Assembly (NCBI GenBank): GCA_963971575.1
Contig: OZ020622.1
Location: 19,160,879-19,224,878, forward strand
DNA from: Liopterus haemorrhoidalis
Taxonomy: Eukaryota; Arthropoda; Insecta; Coleoptera; Dytiscidae
DNA length: 64,000 nt
Direction of reading: 5' to 3'
The notes under the pieces were generated by a model. The model saw nothing but the letters and a program-made list of their open reading frames with translations. It did no database searches and was not told where the DNA came from. The translations under genes were made by a program, and so were the position numbers. Below are positions 21,070 to 31,799 of this stretch, one piece after another (within the stretch, counting starts at the first letter, position 1; each line of letters starts with the position of its first letter).

Positions 21070-21515
21070 AAGGTGAATATTATGAATAATAACGGGCTTA
21101 AATGAGAGCCCTGTGGGGCACCCGAAGTTGCAGTATAACTTTTTGACTTGTATCTATTGACTCTAAAGCTGCATTCAGAGCTAAGTAAATTAACACGCTG
21201 TGCGTTATGGACAGTTAGTAAACGAGGTCTTTTGGTATGATCGGACATGCTCGTGCTTTGTCGTTGCTATACTACTGTTGAGCGATATAGTACGAGCTTG
21301 TCCGATCACACCAATTGCACTCGCTTACTAACTATCTATAACGCACAGCGTGTTAATTTACTGAGCTCTGAATGCAGCTTAACCGCTTGCGAACGATTTG
21401 TTATAAGTGAACATAACCAACACAGTACAGATCTACGTAAATTTTTTTTTTTTTTTTTTGTATAGTTTAAAATGGTCTATTTTATCAAAAGCCTTGCTAA
21501 AATCTTTTTCATTTC
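21070..21515 (-). pseudogene. LINE reverse transcriptase fragment
   Basis: Minus-strand translation of 21,515-21,472 gives DFSKAFDKIDH, the conserved reverse-transcriptase block around the first catalytic Asp. Farther on, 21,136-21,082 gives SGAPQGSHLSPLLFIIF, the next conserved block (SGVPQGSxLGPLLF). Between them a MITE (21,166-21,381) has been inserted and some coding sequence is lost. The catalytic FADD box is not found. The motifs suggest a Jockey/R1-type non-LTR element. Confidence 0.8.
21166..21381. mobile_element. TA-flanked MITE nested in a LINE
   Basis: The left arm AAGCTGCATTCAGAGCTAAG, TAAATTAACACGCTGTGCGT and the right arm ACGCACAGCGTGTTAATTTA, CTGAGCTCTGAATGCAGCTT are complements over about 70 bases with a few mismatches. 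TA precedes and follows. GATCGGACATGCTCGT / ACGAGCTTGTCCGATC form the inner part of the hairpin. Confidence 0.82.
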
Positions 21516-21529
21516 TATCTAACATTTAT

Positions 21530-22130
21530 TTTTCTATACTGTATACGTGTAATAAATTTAAAAACTAGCATTCAATTACAAAAGGCTATTTAATAATTGG
21601 CAAATTTTTAATAACATTTATGAAAAGTGATTGGCAAATATGAAATTGACAAATTATTTGAAGATAAATATGATTCATCATCTTTTTTATTTGACGGGAA
21701 AACATATTCTAATCAAATATATACCTTTCTAAGTGAAATTTTACTTATAGAATAATTATTGATTACAAAAATGAACATCCTCTTACTTCAAATGTCCTTG
21801 ACAACATTTTAACAACCAATTAAAATAACATAAAAATTAAGATGGTGGTACATGAGTTTTGTCTCTACTAGCTCGAGACTCAGCAAATAAAATGTACAAA
21901 TCAGCTAAGGAGTCAATATAGGTTCCATAAATTAATAGTTAAAAATGAATTTTATTTTATACTAGTAGAACAATTCTTCGCACGGGATAAGTTCATTTAA
22001 GTTGATTATAAAATAAATAACTATTTATTTTAATAATTCTTAGCATTTCTAAAGAACTTTTTTGTACACAACGTTTTTGGACTGACATTCAACCCACAAA
22101 TGAAACAACCTATGCTTTTACTCGCCCTCA
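21530..22130. other. Intergenic sequence
   Basis: AT-rich; I recognise no gene or element. Confidence 0.45.
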
Positions 22131-22138
22131 GTGGCGCA

Positions 22139-23110
22139 GCCAGGATTTTGTCTTGGGGAGGACCGAATAAAATTTCGAGGGCACGCGGGCCGCATACGGC
22201 CCTTAACCTTATTTTTTATGGCCCCTGAAGCGGTAATCAAAATCACTTGAGCTTATTTAGGGAAAAATATATTTAAAAATGTAAAATATATTCTCTTCCC
22301 CTTTTCTGTTTATAAAAAAATGTCAAGAAACCCTTCGGGTATCATTTTGTATGTAAAATAGACTGCGACCCAAATCAGTTCGACACCCCTGCTGTTGGAT
22401 ATTGATGTTTATATCAAATAATAATTCCATTATTTGTTGATAAAAAAAATGTAATTGTTAATCCCTGTATCAAAAACTTTCACTTGATTTTTTCTTCGAT
22501 AAATACATATTTATTTATATTTTTCGCGGGATATATTTTTGAAGTCTCAATATTTCTCTTACTTATGTTCAGTTCTCTAAATCAGCCGCTTGGCCACAAT
22601 TTGTGCAGAACGAACAGACTCATGTGACGGAATAAGGATTTCTTGATTATACCTACGAAAACCTATAAATAACATGTAAATGTACATTTTCTGTTAATTT
22701 CAACACTAATCATAATAGAATATACCTTATTATTATTGAGAACTGACACGGTCGGATACGCAGTCTGGTGGTCAAATATTGTACTACGCGACTGTAGTAC
22801 TGTTTGAAATTATTACATATGTTCTGGTGTTGATTTTTTGTTAGAACGTCGATAGATACATTTTCATAAAATAAAAATGTACTGTGCGTAAATTAACCTG
22901 TTCCCTGTTAGCATATTGAAACCTGAATACTAGACAATTCAGCCATTTTGCTATGAATTACAGCGCCGCCAACGGTAATGTCACTTCTCAATTGTAAAAT
23001 ACATAAGTTATTTTGCTGTACGATTATGATAAAATTGTTAAATTTTTATTTCATTGGACCTTCGGAGGGGGCTTGTGTACCCCCCCCCCCTCCATCTGAA
23101 TACGCCACTG
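22139..23110. mobile_element. Putative hAT-like element, CAGTGGCG ends
   Basis: CAGTGGCGCAGCCAGGATTT at the left and GTGTACCCCCCCC ... ATACGCCACTG at the right are mirror types of the same end. Flanking 8-mers do not match, so it may be a composite of two copies. Inside, ATCAGTTCGACACCCCTG at about 22,374-22,391 is a solo end of another hAT family (CAGGGGTGTCGAAC). Confidence 0.45.
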
Positions 23111-23417
23111 TTGTTCAGTACAACTTATATTAGTCCTTTTTGTGTGTAAAACATTATAATTTCAAAAATACCTATAAGAAGATATTGACATTTATCTACA
23201 AAATAAAACCAAATACTGATTTTAAGAGCGCTATTGTCTCCAAAACTACTCTCTTTATTATATTTCTACTATTTTTACTCTATTTCATGTTTGAGGTGTA
23301 ATTTTAAAATTACATTCTGACGGTTATACCGAAGTCAGATTTCCAAGTCTTATCTGAATCGAGTAATTAGTTGTTAAAAACAGTTTTATCATTTGACTGG
23401 GCGAATATTTTAGCCCA

Positions 23418-23643
23418 GGCCCGTCGCCCCCCCCCCCCCCTTGGCTGCACCACTGGTTGTGTTTAACAAATTCTATATTCAACTATCCGGAGAGTGCCGA
23501 GTAATCTGTTGGTCCTGGGGGGGGGGTCCCAGGCCCGTCGCCCCCCCCTTGGCTGCGCCGCTGGTTGTGTTTAACAAATTCTATCTTCAACTATCCGGAG
23601 AGCGCCGAGTAATCTGTTGGTCTTGGGAGGGTCCCTGCTCGCC
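23418..23643. repeat. 113-bp tandem repeat, two copies
   Basis: AGGCCCGTCGCCCCCCC starts at 23,418 and 23,531. Both units continue with TGGTTGTGTTTAACAAATTC, CAACTATCCGGAGAG and CGAGTAATCTGTTGGTC. The C- and G-runs differ in length. The open frame across it is a by-product of the duplication. Confidence 0.9.
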
Positions 23644-23771
23644 CTTGAACAGGCAACATAGAGCTGACCATGCTTAACTCGAGTCAAAACACCATGCAAA
23701 AACATATCATAAAACTTGAGTTAGGGATAGCTCGAGTGAAACCATTTAACTCATTCCTTTGCAACCAGCTC

Positions 23772-24420
23772 TAAGTATAGTTCAGTTCTTTGGTTTAAGC
23801 GGAACTAAACGGGAGTTTCGTATTTTAAAGTTGTCACGAAAAACAGAGCTTGGCTAGGTTATTTTACGTTTCATGTTGGCATTTATTATTAAATGACATT
23901 TATTATAAAAAATAGTTTAAGTGGAACTAAATGAGAATTTCGTTCTTTTAGGTTGTCACGAGAAGGGACCTTACTTAGGGTATTTCATGTTTCATATTGG
24001 TATGTGAAAAATTGAATTCCAACAGTGAAATCATGGAAATGTATGACATTTGTTATAAAATATAATATATTTTTACATATTTTTATTAAGGCCCGGTCTT
24101 TCCACCTTCAGATAAAGTTCCAGGTAACTATCTGACAGATAAGGTTATTTGTAACTTCATCTGCTGAGTAAATATCATCCCGTCTTTCTATACAAATGTA
24201 TCTATCGGATAGTTATCTAACAGATAATGAGACTGACGTATAGGATTCACTGACTGGTATTAACATTTATTTAGCAGATGAAGTTATAAATAACCTTATC
24301 TGTCAGATAGTTACCTGGAACTTTATCTGAAGGTGGAAAGACCGGGCCTTAGAATGACAATCAAAAAGTTATTTGAAAATGACATTCTATAATGACAGTC
24401 AATTGATCCGAGAATTTTTA
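23772..24420. mobile_element. Degenerate copies of the GGCGGAACTAAA MITE family, split by another MITE
   Basis: TTTAAGCGGAACTAAACGGG at 23,796 and TTTAAGTGGAACTAAATGAG at 23,918 begin two partial direct copies, each followed by TTTTAAAGTTGTCACGA-like or TTTTAGGTTGTCACGAGAAG. The second copy continues after the hairpin element at 24,087-24,351 with GACATTCTATAATGACAGTC, the equivalent of 32,390-32,410. Confidence 0.6.
24087..24351. mobile_element. Hairpin MITE, TAAGGCCCGGTC ends
   Basis: The left arm TAAGGCCCGGTCTTTCCACC, TTCAGATAAAGTTCCAGGTA, ACTATCTGACAGATAAGG is matched by the exact complement at the right end (CCTTATCTGTCAGATAGTTA ... GACCGGGCCTTA). Arms are about 90 bp with one or two differences. 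The left border reads TTAA and the right TTAG, so a TTAA target is possible but not certain. Confidence 0.88.
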
Positions 24421-24429
24421 ATTATTATT

Positions 24430-24900
24430 ATTATTTATTTTCTATAGAAATTTACATTTTATACATATTAAATACATAAATTACATAATATTATACATGA
24501 TGAACGAATTGTCCTTACAAGTACATAATGTACAGTAAATTACAGAAAATAATAATAAGGCCCCTTGTACTGAATAAATAACATAAATATACATAAATAT
24601 AATAACAATGGCCAACTACCACATAGACCTGAAGGTCTGTGCGTGGCTTTACCTTAATTAATAAATATAGAAAAACAGGGCTTACAAAAAATAAAAATTA
24701 AGAAATACTGTTTGGGTATTACAAATTGATACTACTTGCAGTTATAAATGAAAAATTCAAGTTTTACAATGGGAATGGTTTGAAAGTTACTTTTTTTTAA
24801 GAACATTATTAATTTTTTTCAAGGGTATAAATAAAACGTTTTATATGTTTTTTAATGTTATTTTGATTAGGTTTTATAGAGTGTGTATGAATAAAATGTG
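24430..24900. other. AT-rich sequence, possible LINE 3' end
   Basis: AACTACCACATAGACCTGAA followed by GGTCTGTGCGTGGCTTTACC at about 24,614-24,653 forms a short hairpin in an otherwise AT-rich stretch. Its setting resembles non-LTR 3' tails in this window (39,206-39,430), but I have no domain to support it. Confidence 0.3.
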
Positions 24901-24934
24901 AGTATGATTTACAATATATTAAACATAAATATTG

Positions 24935-25080
24935 AAAAACCTTTTCTAAAATTCGGGATAAATCCAGACAAAAAACCCGAATTCAGGGCGAATATTGCAT
25001 CTGAAAAAATTCGGGACGAAAGGCTGAAATTCGGGACTGTCCCGGCCAATTCTGAACGTATAGTCACCTTAGTTGATGGC
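24935..25080. mobile_element. Solo end of a hAT-like element (CCGGGAC family)
   Basis: Repeated AATTCGGGA motifs lead to GACTGTCCCGGCCAATTCTG and AACGTATAGTCACC. The latter is the mirror of ends of the type GGTGACCATACGTCCCGG; a related left end is at 39,537. The short open frame here is not a gene. Confidence 0.45.
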
Positions 25081-25599
25081 ACACTGTGACAAGAACTATT
25101 ATCTGGGGCATTCCCTAATCATTAAGGGCGTAAAGTAAACCTATTTGTACTTCCAAAATATTTTTTAGTCAGCTGTTCAGTTGGAAATAGTTACAAAGAT
25201 AAAGCATTTTTTGTATCTTATGTAATTGTTGTAAACTTGTGAAACTCAAACAATAAAAAAAGGAGATGTAACAATGCGGAAAACAATATTTAAACTTTGC
25301 AAAATTACATAATTTTTGCAAAAAAACTGCCCCAAAAAAATAAAGGAAATGCATAAAAAAAGTGCATAAAATTTAAATACTTCCAAAATACTAAAAAAAT
25401 AGCATTATTAGTAAATATTTTAAGAAAACTTATAGAATCTATTGAATAACCAGTTATATAATTTATTATTTTCTATTTTATAAATCTTTTGATTTTTTTT
25501 TTTTTTTCTCTCATTTCCGACCTTATCCGAACTTTACCGAATTGTTTGTGTTCTAATGTCAAACTTGTGATTTATCAAAATTTAATAAATAAATAAAAA

Positions 25600-26813
25600 A
25601 TGGCTTTTACCCTCTGGAGTTTATTTGAAGCTACACTTTTGTGTCTAAATGCCGTTTGCGTCTTGCATGAAGAAAGATTTTTGGCAAAAGGTGAGAAAAT
25701 TACGTTTTTAGCAACTGTCAAACGTGTCATAACCTAGAAAATTTTAACTTTTCAGTACTTTTTAAATGAAACGTAGAATGATTGTTACAATATATGTTTA
25801 AAATATAAAATTGAATATAATTAAGATCTATGTCAACTCAAGTTTCATCAACATTTTCATCAGGATCACTCAAATAAACTTTATTTAACATTTAAACTCA
25901 CATTCCTTTAAACTCATCTAACATTTCTTCTATTTAACTAAAACAATTATTTCATGTGAAACTTGTTTAAGATAGTTTCATACTTATTTGCCAGAAGCCA
26001 GAGATTATAATATTCCAAATATCATATCTGGATGAACAGCTTTGATCTAGGTACGTTAAAACTTTTTGAAATGACTTTTCTACAGCTATAAAATTGTTTT
26101 GTACTTCAAGATCATAGCTGTTTACCAAAATTGAAAGTTATTGGCACAGAGAAATAGAGAATTCTAGTCCGATAGAGCCAATAGATATCGTTGCTGAACG
26201 CCAACAAAATTTATCTGACTTCGACTGAGATAAACAGTTAAAAATATTTGTAAAGATGGTCTTTACATAAATCAAAGAAAAATCTATGGAGAATTTTCTT
26301 TGATTTAGTTAATTTGTTTTTAAATACATTATACTCTTTATACTCTTGTTACTCATGCGTTTCCTTACGTAAACTCTGTGAGATACTTTTAAAATGTATC
26401 GTAACATAGAATCACATTAATTACATAGTTAATTGTCAATTTGATTAGAAATTGAATGAAATAATTCTCCTGAAGCTTTTCAATTTAAACTGTTTCCATA
26501 AAATATTACTAGCGATACCTATGAATCAAATAGAAAGTGACACGTTTTATAATTTTTAAATCTCTTTTATATCATATATTTTAGTTCGGACTTTTGCAGT
26601 TGGATGGAGCAGCATGTCTGAGGTGCAGGGGTTTGGCGAGCAGCCTAGCGTCAAGGCGCAAATATTGAACTTAATCAGATCTATACGGACAGTCACGAGA
26701 AGTATGAATTACATTTATTAGAAGAATAAATTTACTAATTACTTTTTTATTTTTCAGTTCCGCTGATATTTTTAAATATTTTAACAATTATATTTAAATT
26801 AATACTTGGATAA
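25600..26813 (+). CDS. IER3IP1: IER3IP1/Yos1 family protein, complete, three exons
   Basis: Exons are 25,600-25,690, 26,600-26,701 and 26,758-26,813, joined by GT-AG introns (donors GTGAG and GTATG, acceptors TTTTGCAG and TTTTTCAG), both phase 1. The product has 82 residues, the same length as human IER3IP1. It begins MAFTLWSLFEATLLCLNAVC, continues VLHEERFL, has GFGEQPSVKAQILNLIRSIR in the middle and ends IPLIFLNILTIIFKLILG before TAA. Family members are small ER/Golgi proteins with an N-terminal and a C-terminal membrane segment (here about residues 1-22 and 65-82). The yeast relative Yos1 acts with Yip1 and Yif1 in ER-to-Golgi vesicle transport. The start context AAAAATGG is good. Intron 1 is 909 bp and free of recognised insertions. 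Assignment is from memory of the family, but conservation is strong along the whole length. Confidence 0.95.
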
Positions 26814-26840
26814 CATAATTTATAAGTTTTGTATGTAAAT

Positions 26841-26846
26841 AATAAA
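26841..26846 (+). terminator. Polyadenylation signal of IER3IP1
   Basis: AATAAA lies 28 bases after the stop codon, in an AT-rich 3' region. It is the first canonical signal downstream. Confidence 0.6.
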
Positions 26847-26849
26847 TTA

Positions 26850-27190
26850 TAATTTTATAAAAATAGATATTTTATTTATTAAATTAATTAAATTATTTAG
26901 CGTATAATATCGGTGGCTATAGACAATTTGTGAACATTAGAATGCACGTACGTTCTTATCTTAGAAACGTGAAAATAACATAGGTTTCCATAAGTTATTT
27001 TAACGTTCCTACGATTTCACGTACTTTACGTTACGGAGTTTTCGCAAATTGGTTATTATCTTTTGCTTTATAACGTGTGATAAGCAGTGGTAGAGAAAGA
27101 CAGCAATGTAAGGCATATTGGAGATAATCGAGCAACAACAAAACTGTTTATTACTGACAATTTAGCAAGTTTAAAGAAATTGTATTTAAT
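26850..27190. other. Intergenic sequence downstream of IER3IP1
   Basis: AT-rich and without recognised elements. Confidence 0.45.
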
Positions 27191-27498
27191 AGTTTAAAAC
27201 AGAACATCTCAACCCAAAATTTACCACGGACCGGCAAAATGAAATTTTTTAGCTGTATTGGGGTGTATAATATCTTAATTTATTACGCGGAACTGTTAAA
27301 CATTTATTGTTTAACTCTCAAATTTATATTAAAAATTAAATATTTTTTAGTTACTAACACAAGTAAAAATTTATAATTTTATTTACAAGTTCTACTATCC
27401 ATCGATAATTATACAAAAAATTATTTCAATGATTCCAAGGTCCAGATCCAGTACATCTTCTTGTACTAAAGATCTGGTTCCTACTCCACGTTCAGAAT

Positions 27499-27606
27499 GT
27501 GAGGGTAGAGCTGTTTTGGATACCGGGACATGTTGGTATTAAAGGCAATGAAGCGGCTGATGTAGCTGCAAAAACCGCCTCCCACAGGCCTATAATTGAT
27601 GTAAGT
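27499..27606 (+). pseudogene. LINE RNase H domain, 5' part
   Basis: The plus strand reads VELFWIPGHVGIKGNEAADV followed by AAKTAS. This is the last conserved block of the RNase H domain of I- and Jockey-type LINEs (W-x-P-G-H-x-G-I-x-G-N-E-x-A-D). The frame is cut at about 27,606 by another LINE in the opposite orientation and resumes at about 29,125. Confidence 0.88.
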
Positions 27607-27609
27607 CTT

Positions 27610-29120
27610 ATAATAATATATTTATTGAAATTGTTCGTACCAGAATACAGTAACTTAAGTCAAGATGCAATCATACACAAGAGAACAATCATCTTACATT
27701 TTTTAGCTGTTTGATACTATCAATGAACTCATCCATGCTGTAGAACGCATGTTCTAAAAGAAATGATTTAAGTTTTCTTTTAAATGTGGCGTCATTGAGA
27801 TTTATTAGTTCATTGGGTAGTATATTGTATAAGTTAGTACCTAGCGCTGTAGGCATGCGTTGGATGACTGTATACTTACATAGTGGTGTACGGAACATGT
27901 CTTCATTTCATGTATTGTAATCATGGACATCAATATTCTTGACTATTTTGTTACAATTTTGTTTTGTATTCATTAATAATTATAAAATATGGAGGGATGG
28001 GACCGTCAAGATATTTAAGCCTTTAAATAAGCTTTTACAATGAGCAAGGAGCATAACTTTGGCTATGATCCTTAAAGCTTTTTTTTTTTGTATTATAAAT
28101 ATTCTCTTCCAGTCGTATGAATTGCTCCATAACTCAATGACATAAGTAAAGTGCGACTGGAAGTGGGCATAGTAAACTATTTCGATGGTCTCATCTGACA
28201 CACAATTTACAATTTTTTCAGCATGTGTAACATTCTGCCCAACGTTCCCGCTAATTAATGGATGTGGTCTTTCACGTTAGCCTGGAGTCCAAGTGAAACC
28301 CAAGAAACCTGACTGTATTGTTTTTGTACAGTAAATTATTATGCAGGTGCCTGTTCAGACTGAAGACGATAGTATTAGTTTTACTTGTATTTAAGCATAA
28401 CTGGTTACTAGTGAACCACCCTAGAGCCTGGTCCTGGGTTTCACTTGCAGCCCTACTGACGTCCTCACAGTCTACCCCGTTATTAATAAACGAAGAGTCA
28501 TCAGCGAAAAACATAGTCGTAGCATGTATATTGTCATGTAAATCGTTAATGTACAATAGGAAAATTATAGGGCCGAGTATTGTACCCTGACCGACGCCTA
28601 TGTTTAAATACCTCGCTGACGACATTGTATTGTTATATAGTACATGTTCTCTATTTTGTAAGAAGTCCATCAGCAGTTCCTGTACTCAGTGGCGCGCCAA
28701 CGAAATTTGCCGCCCGGGTGCAAGACTTTATTTACCGTCCCTACGTATGTCGACAATATAACACAATAAAACTTTAAATGTATCTATATAATCTCATATT
28801 TTTAAATCCATTTGAAAATAATTACTTTACTGTAAAAAATAATAAAAAAACTCATTTTAAATAACTGTATTAAATAACGATTGACGAGGCTTTTGCCGCC
28901 CGTGTGCGGTGCACTCCTTGCACCCTCGGGTTGGCGCGCCCCTGCCTGTACTGGACCTCTTAAGCCGTAGTGGTACAATTTATCGCGAAGTATATTGGGA
29001 CATACACAGTCGAATGTTTTACATAGATCGTAAAACGTTCCGATAACGTGGAGTCCCTTTTCGACAGCCTCAATAACTGTATTAAGTAATGTAATTCATA
29101 TTTCCAATTCATATTTCAAA
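27610..29120 (-). pseudogene. LINE reverse transcriptase, nested, minus strand
   Basis: From right to left the minus strand gives VIGTFYDLCKTFDCVCPNIL (29,040-28,985, the block with the first catalytic Asp), YLNIGVGQGTILGPIIFLLY (28,620-28,560), FADDSSFI (28,515-28,490) with the catalytic Asp pair, then TVRFLGFHLDSRLT at about 28,310. A downstream part with IELWSNSYDWKRIFIIQKKK is at 28,140-28,080, and the C-terminus with TFKRKLKSFLLEHAFYSMDE is at 27,790-27,730. Family: Jockey/CR1-like. It is split by a MITE at 28,687-28,944 and has frameshifts, so it is dead. Confidence 0.85.
28687..28944. mobile_element. Short hAT element nested in the LINE
   Basis: Ends CAGTGGCGCGCCAACGAAAT and GGGTTGGCGCGCCCCTG are inverted and flanked by an exact 8-bp duplication, cctgtact (28,679-28,686 and 28,945-28,952). 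GCCGCCCGGGTGCAAG and CTTGCACCCTCGGG are the mirrored subterminal blocks. Confidence 0.95.
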
Positions 29121-29124
29121 TGAC

Positions 29125-29450
29125 TCTTTGAGTCATTTGAAACATTTTATTTCAGCCAAATGGCAAAATAAATTGAATAGCATACAAAATGTGAAGCTGA
29201 GACGGATTAATGGAGACGTTAAACTATGGGGTTCGTCCTGCGAGATTAACCGTAAGGAGGAAACCGCCATCACATAGGCCACTGTTGGTGGACCCATGGA
29301 CACTTCCTTCGAGATGAAAAGTCTGCTATTTGTGAGACGTGTAATACAGATTTGTCTGTTTTACATATTTTAACTCAGTGTGTGCAGTGCAAAGATGTCA
29401 AGGAGAGGTTAGGCCTGTGCTATGATCTGTCAGTTGCCTTAGGGTACTTG
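29125..29450 (+). pseudogene. LINE RNase H / C-terminal zinc knuckle, 3' part
   Basis: The plus strand reads KWQNKLNSIQNVKLRRINGD, WGSSCEINRKEETAIT, then after a frameshift RDEKSAICETCNTDLSVLHI and LTQC. That order (W..KLxxI, RxxE..., C-x2-C-x..-xHIL-x-C) is the C-terminal CCHC-type end of I/Jockey LINE ORF2 proteins. It continues the RNase H domain interrupted at 27,606. Confidence 0.82.
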
Positions 29451-29456
29451 TACAAA

Positions 29457-29494
29457 AGAGTATCATCCTGTACTCGTAGACAGGATGATACTCT
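29457..29494. other. Perfect 15-bp hairpin
   Basis: AGAGTATCATCCTGT, loop ACTCGTAG, then ACAGGATGATACTCT. It lies just past the zinc-knuckle part of the LINE; a role is unknown. Confidence 0.75.
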
Positions 29495-29499
29495 TTCCA

Positions 29500-29815
29500 A
29501 GAGAACTTACTGTTTTATGTTTGAAATCTTGAACTTTATTTTAATATGTTTTATCATTTTTTGTGATATTAGATGGAAATTGGCCTTTATAGTCCGTTAC
29601 CATCACCCTGCGTCTGTCCAATTTTTCACAGACTTATCCTATTTATTTGTGTTTGTCCATGCAAGGTTTCTTTTATTGAGTATGTATATAAGATTTTTTT
29701 TATTTATTGTTTAATTTATTCATTTTATTACGTACTCTAGTTATTTAGGTGAGCTGCACAAATTGCTATCGTTGATGTGGGCCAAAAATTGTAACTATCG
29801 GATCTTATTAAATTG
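29500..29815. other. Residual sequence inside the outer hAT
   Basis: AT-rich with no recognised motif. An open frame here (29,352-29,714) begins in the LINE and then runs into sequence without similarity. Confidence 0.4.
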
Positions 29816-29888
29816 TTTATTTTTAGAATTTTACACGGACCAGTTAGATTTAGCCCTGGATCGGCGGTTGAGAAACACTGGTTTTGAC

Positions 29889-30360
29889 CAATGAACGGGA
29901 GAATCAGAATCTCTATTGATGAAGGCAATGGTCTTACATTCCATTTTGTTGAGTTTATAAGTTTATTATTTTATTTATTTGAAGTTTAGGTGTTTAGGTT
30001 TATTTAGGTGTTTGTGTCCATTTTTACTTGTACTATATAAAAAAATAAATTACTAAATAAATAAACAAGATTTATTTTTAAGAAAAACTCACTATTTAAA
30101 GAAAAATTTAAATTGTTCAGTAGCTCTGTAGTGTCAAAGGTTATGTGAGTATAACAGGCTGTAACGGCGAAATGGGACACTGGCATTATTATTATTATTA
30201 TTTTATTATTAGAGATACTAAGAAATACTATATAACAAAATTATAAGAGACCAAGAGAGACTTCTGCTTATAGAAGCAAATATTTTTTTAAAGCTAGATC
30301 GCAAAGTTATTATTTTTATTTTATAAATTAGATTATACATATATGTATTTTAGATTCATT
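29889..30360. other. Intergenic sequence
   Basis: AT-rich with an (ATT)n run at about 30,184-30,202. No element recognised. Confidence 0.45.
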
Positions 30361-30363
30361 CTA

Positions 30364-31301
30364 TGGCATATTTTTTTCTGAATTCAACCATATAACACTT
30401 TATATCCTTACATAATAAATATATCGAGAAAAAATCGATTGAAACAAAAACAATTTTTATTTTAAACATTAGTGTACCGTAGTAAAGACTTTAATTGTGC
30501 CCTATAAATAATTTTCATCATATTCGAAACATAATTCCATTCGATTTATAACTGATTCAGAAGTAGCTTTAATTATTGTTTCTCGTGTCAGAGAAGTATC
30601 AGTAAGCTTCTTCAATTTTACCTATAACATTTTGATCCATTTTGGTTTAGAGCAGGGGTCTCCAAACTTTTTTGACCGTTGACCCCCAGAAGAGTTTATC
30701 GACTTCGTATCGACCCCCTCTATTTTACAATTACGTTATTATAATAGGGCAAGCAAAAAATACGCTTATGTGATTTCTTATATTGTTTTTTATTTATATT
30801 GCATTTATCTAATATAATTATATCTAATTGCATTACAATAATATTATTATTAAATAAAATTTCCTATCATTGTCAATGGGACGGGTGTGGAATTATACAT
30901 CTAATTTGTTTCTCTGTTTTGTCAGGATGGAATTAACATGACTAAAACCATCCTCAACCACTGTGTAAATACACAGTTAATTATACTACGAGTAATTATT
31001 AACTCGTAGTAATTTTTAACTTTTTTCCATAGACCCCCAACTAACCCCCGAGCCAGAATCGACCCCTAACAATGTCATATCGACCCCCGGGGGTCGATAT
31101 CGACCACTTTGGGGACCCCTGGTTTAGAGAATAATCGAAATCAGATAAAAAAATATTTATATGGAGTAATTAAAATCTTAGTGTACAGTAGTACACTAAT
31201 TTTACAAATAAAAAACGTTTAAATTTCAATTGATTTTTTCTCAATAAGTTTTTAGTGTAATGTAAAATGTTTACATGGTAGAATTCAGAAAAAAATACGC
31301 T
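30364..31301. mobile_element. Long-arm inverted-repeat element hosting a hAT
   Basis: Left arm: GCATATTTTTTTCTGAATTC, AACCATATAACACTTTATAT, CGAGAAAAAATCGATTGAAA, AACATTAGTGTACCGTAG. Right arm is its diverged complement: TACAGTAGTACACTAATTTT, TTCAATTGATTTTTTCTCAA, CATGGTAGAATTCAGAAAAA. Arms are about 120-130 bp. The 30,653-31,121 hAT was inserted between them. Confidence 0.72.
30653..31121. mobile_element. Non-autonomous hAT, CAGGGGTCTCCAAAC ends
   Basis: Left CAGGGGTCTCCAAACTTTTT and right CACTTTGGGGACCCCTG are inverted and flanked by an exact 8-bp duplication, gtttagag (30,645-30,652 and 31,122-31,129). Repeated CGACCCCC motifs lie near both ends. It is 469 bp with no coding. Confidence 0.95.
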
Positions 31302-31380
31302 TGAAACTACATGATAAAAAATACTGGGAAAATAAACTCAAAATCCAAAACTCACAAAACCATAAAATACTTGATAAATC

Positions 31381-31500
31381 ATTGGTGGGCAAACCGTGGC
31401 CCTCCATGTGTTATTATATTCCCCAAGAAGTGAGGACTTTTGTTTTAGGTCTTCATTTGTATTTTAAAAGTGAGAACCCTTTTTAGGTCATCATCATTTC
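31381..31500. mobile_element. Solo hAT end plus GTGAGGAC-type repeat
   Basis: CATTGGTGGGCAAACCGTGG resembles hAT termini of the CAGTGGTGGGCAAAC kind. It is followed by AGTGAGGACTTTTGTTTTAG and GTGAGAACCCTTTTTAGGTC, members of the 38-bp repeat seen at 40,371, 58,345 and 60,779. No second end is recognised. Confidence 0.45.
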
Positions 31501-31502
31501 GG

Positions 31503-31770
31503 TGAGAAAATCACCTCATCTGCTCTAAGAAATCTTGGATTCATATTTAGGTCAACTAAACAATTTAAAACACCTGAAAGCGTTATCCAGTTATACAAAT
31601 CACTTGTCGGCAGTAAGATAGAATATGCAAGCATAATCTGGAACCCTCACTATCAAATCTCTACAGACACGGTCGAGTCCATTCAGAAACGTTTTGTGAG
31701 ATTTCTGGACCATAAATTTAATAGAAGCGATATTTGCCTAACTTATGAAGATAGATTGAAGCGCTATAAC
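31503..31770 (+). pseudogene. LINE reverse transcriptase C-terminal fragment
   Basis: An uninterrupted 89-codon frame without a start codon reads KITSSALRNLGFIFRSTKQF, VIQLYKSLVGSKIEYASIIW, NPHYQ, then VESIQKRFVRFL. The pattern LYxSLVxSxxEYASxIWxPxx....xIExIQKRFxRxL is the thumb region of Jockey/CR1-type reverse transcriptases. It ends at the TAGGGATGGG border of the hAT element at 31,771, which entered it. Confidence 0.9.
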
Positions 31771-31799
31771 TAGGGATGGGAACGATATATCGATATTTC

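Larger units (their letters stand above)
27200..29880. mobile_element. Outer hAT element, CAGTGTTTCTCAACC family, heavily invaded
   Basis: CAGAACATCTCAACCCAAAA with CACGGACCGGCAAAATG at the left faces CACGGACCAGTTAGATTT and GCGGTTGAGAAACACTG at the right, the pattern of the 12,439 and 50,039 elements. Flanking 8-mers gtttaaaa and gttttgac agree at 5 of 8 sites, so age or error blurs the duplication. All LINE sequence from 27,480 to 29,450 lies inside it. Confidence 0.6.

Noticed and set aside
23441..23677. Open frame with a repeated protein segment
   Set aside because: The repetition is the 113-bp DNA tandem duplication with C-runs; nothing indicates selection on the protein.
29352..29714. 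120-codon open frame
   Set aside because: Its first third is the zinc-knuckle end of the LINE ORF2; the rest is low-complexity AT-rich sequence.
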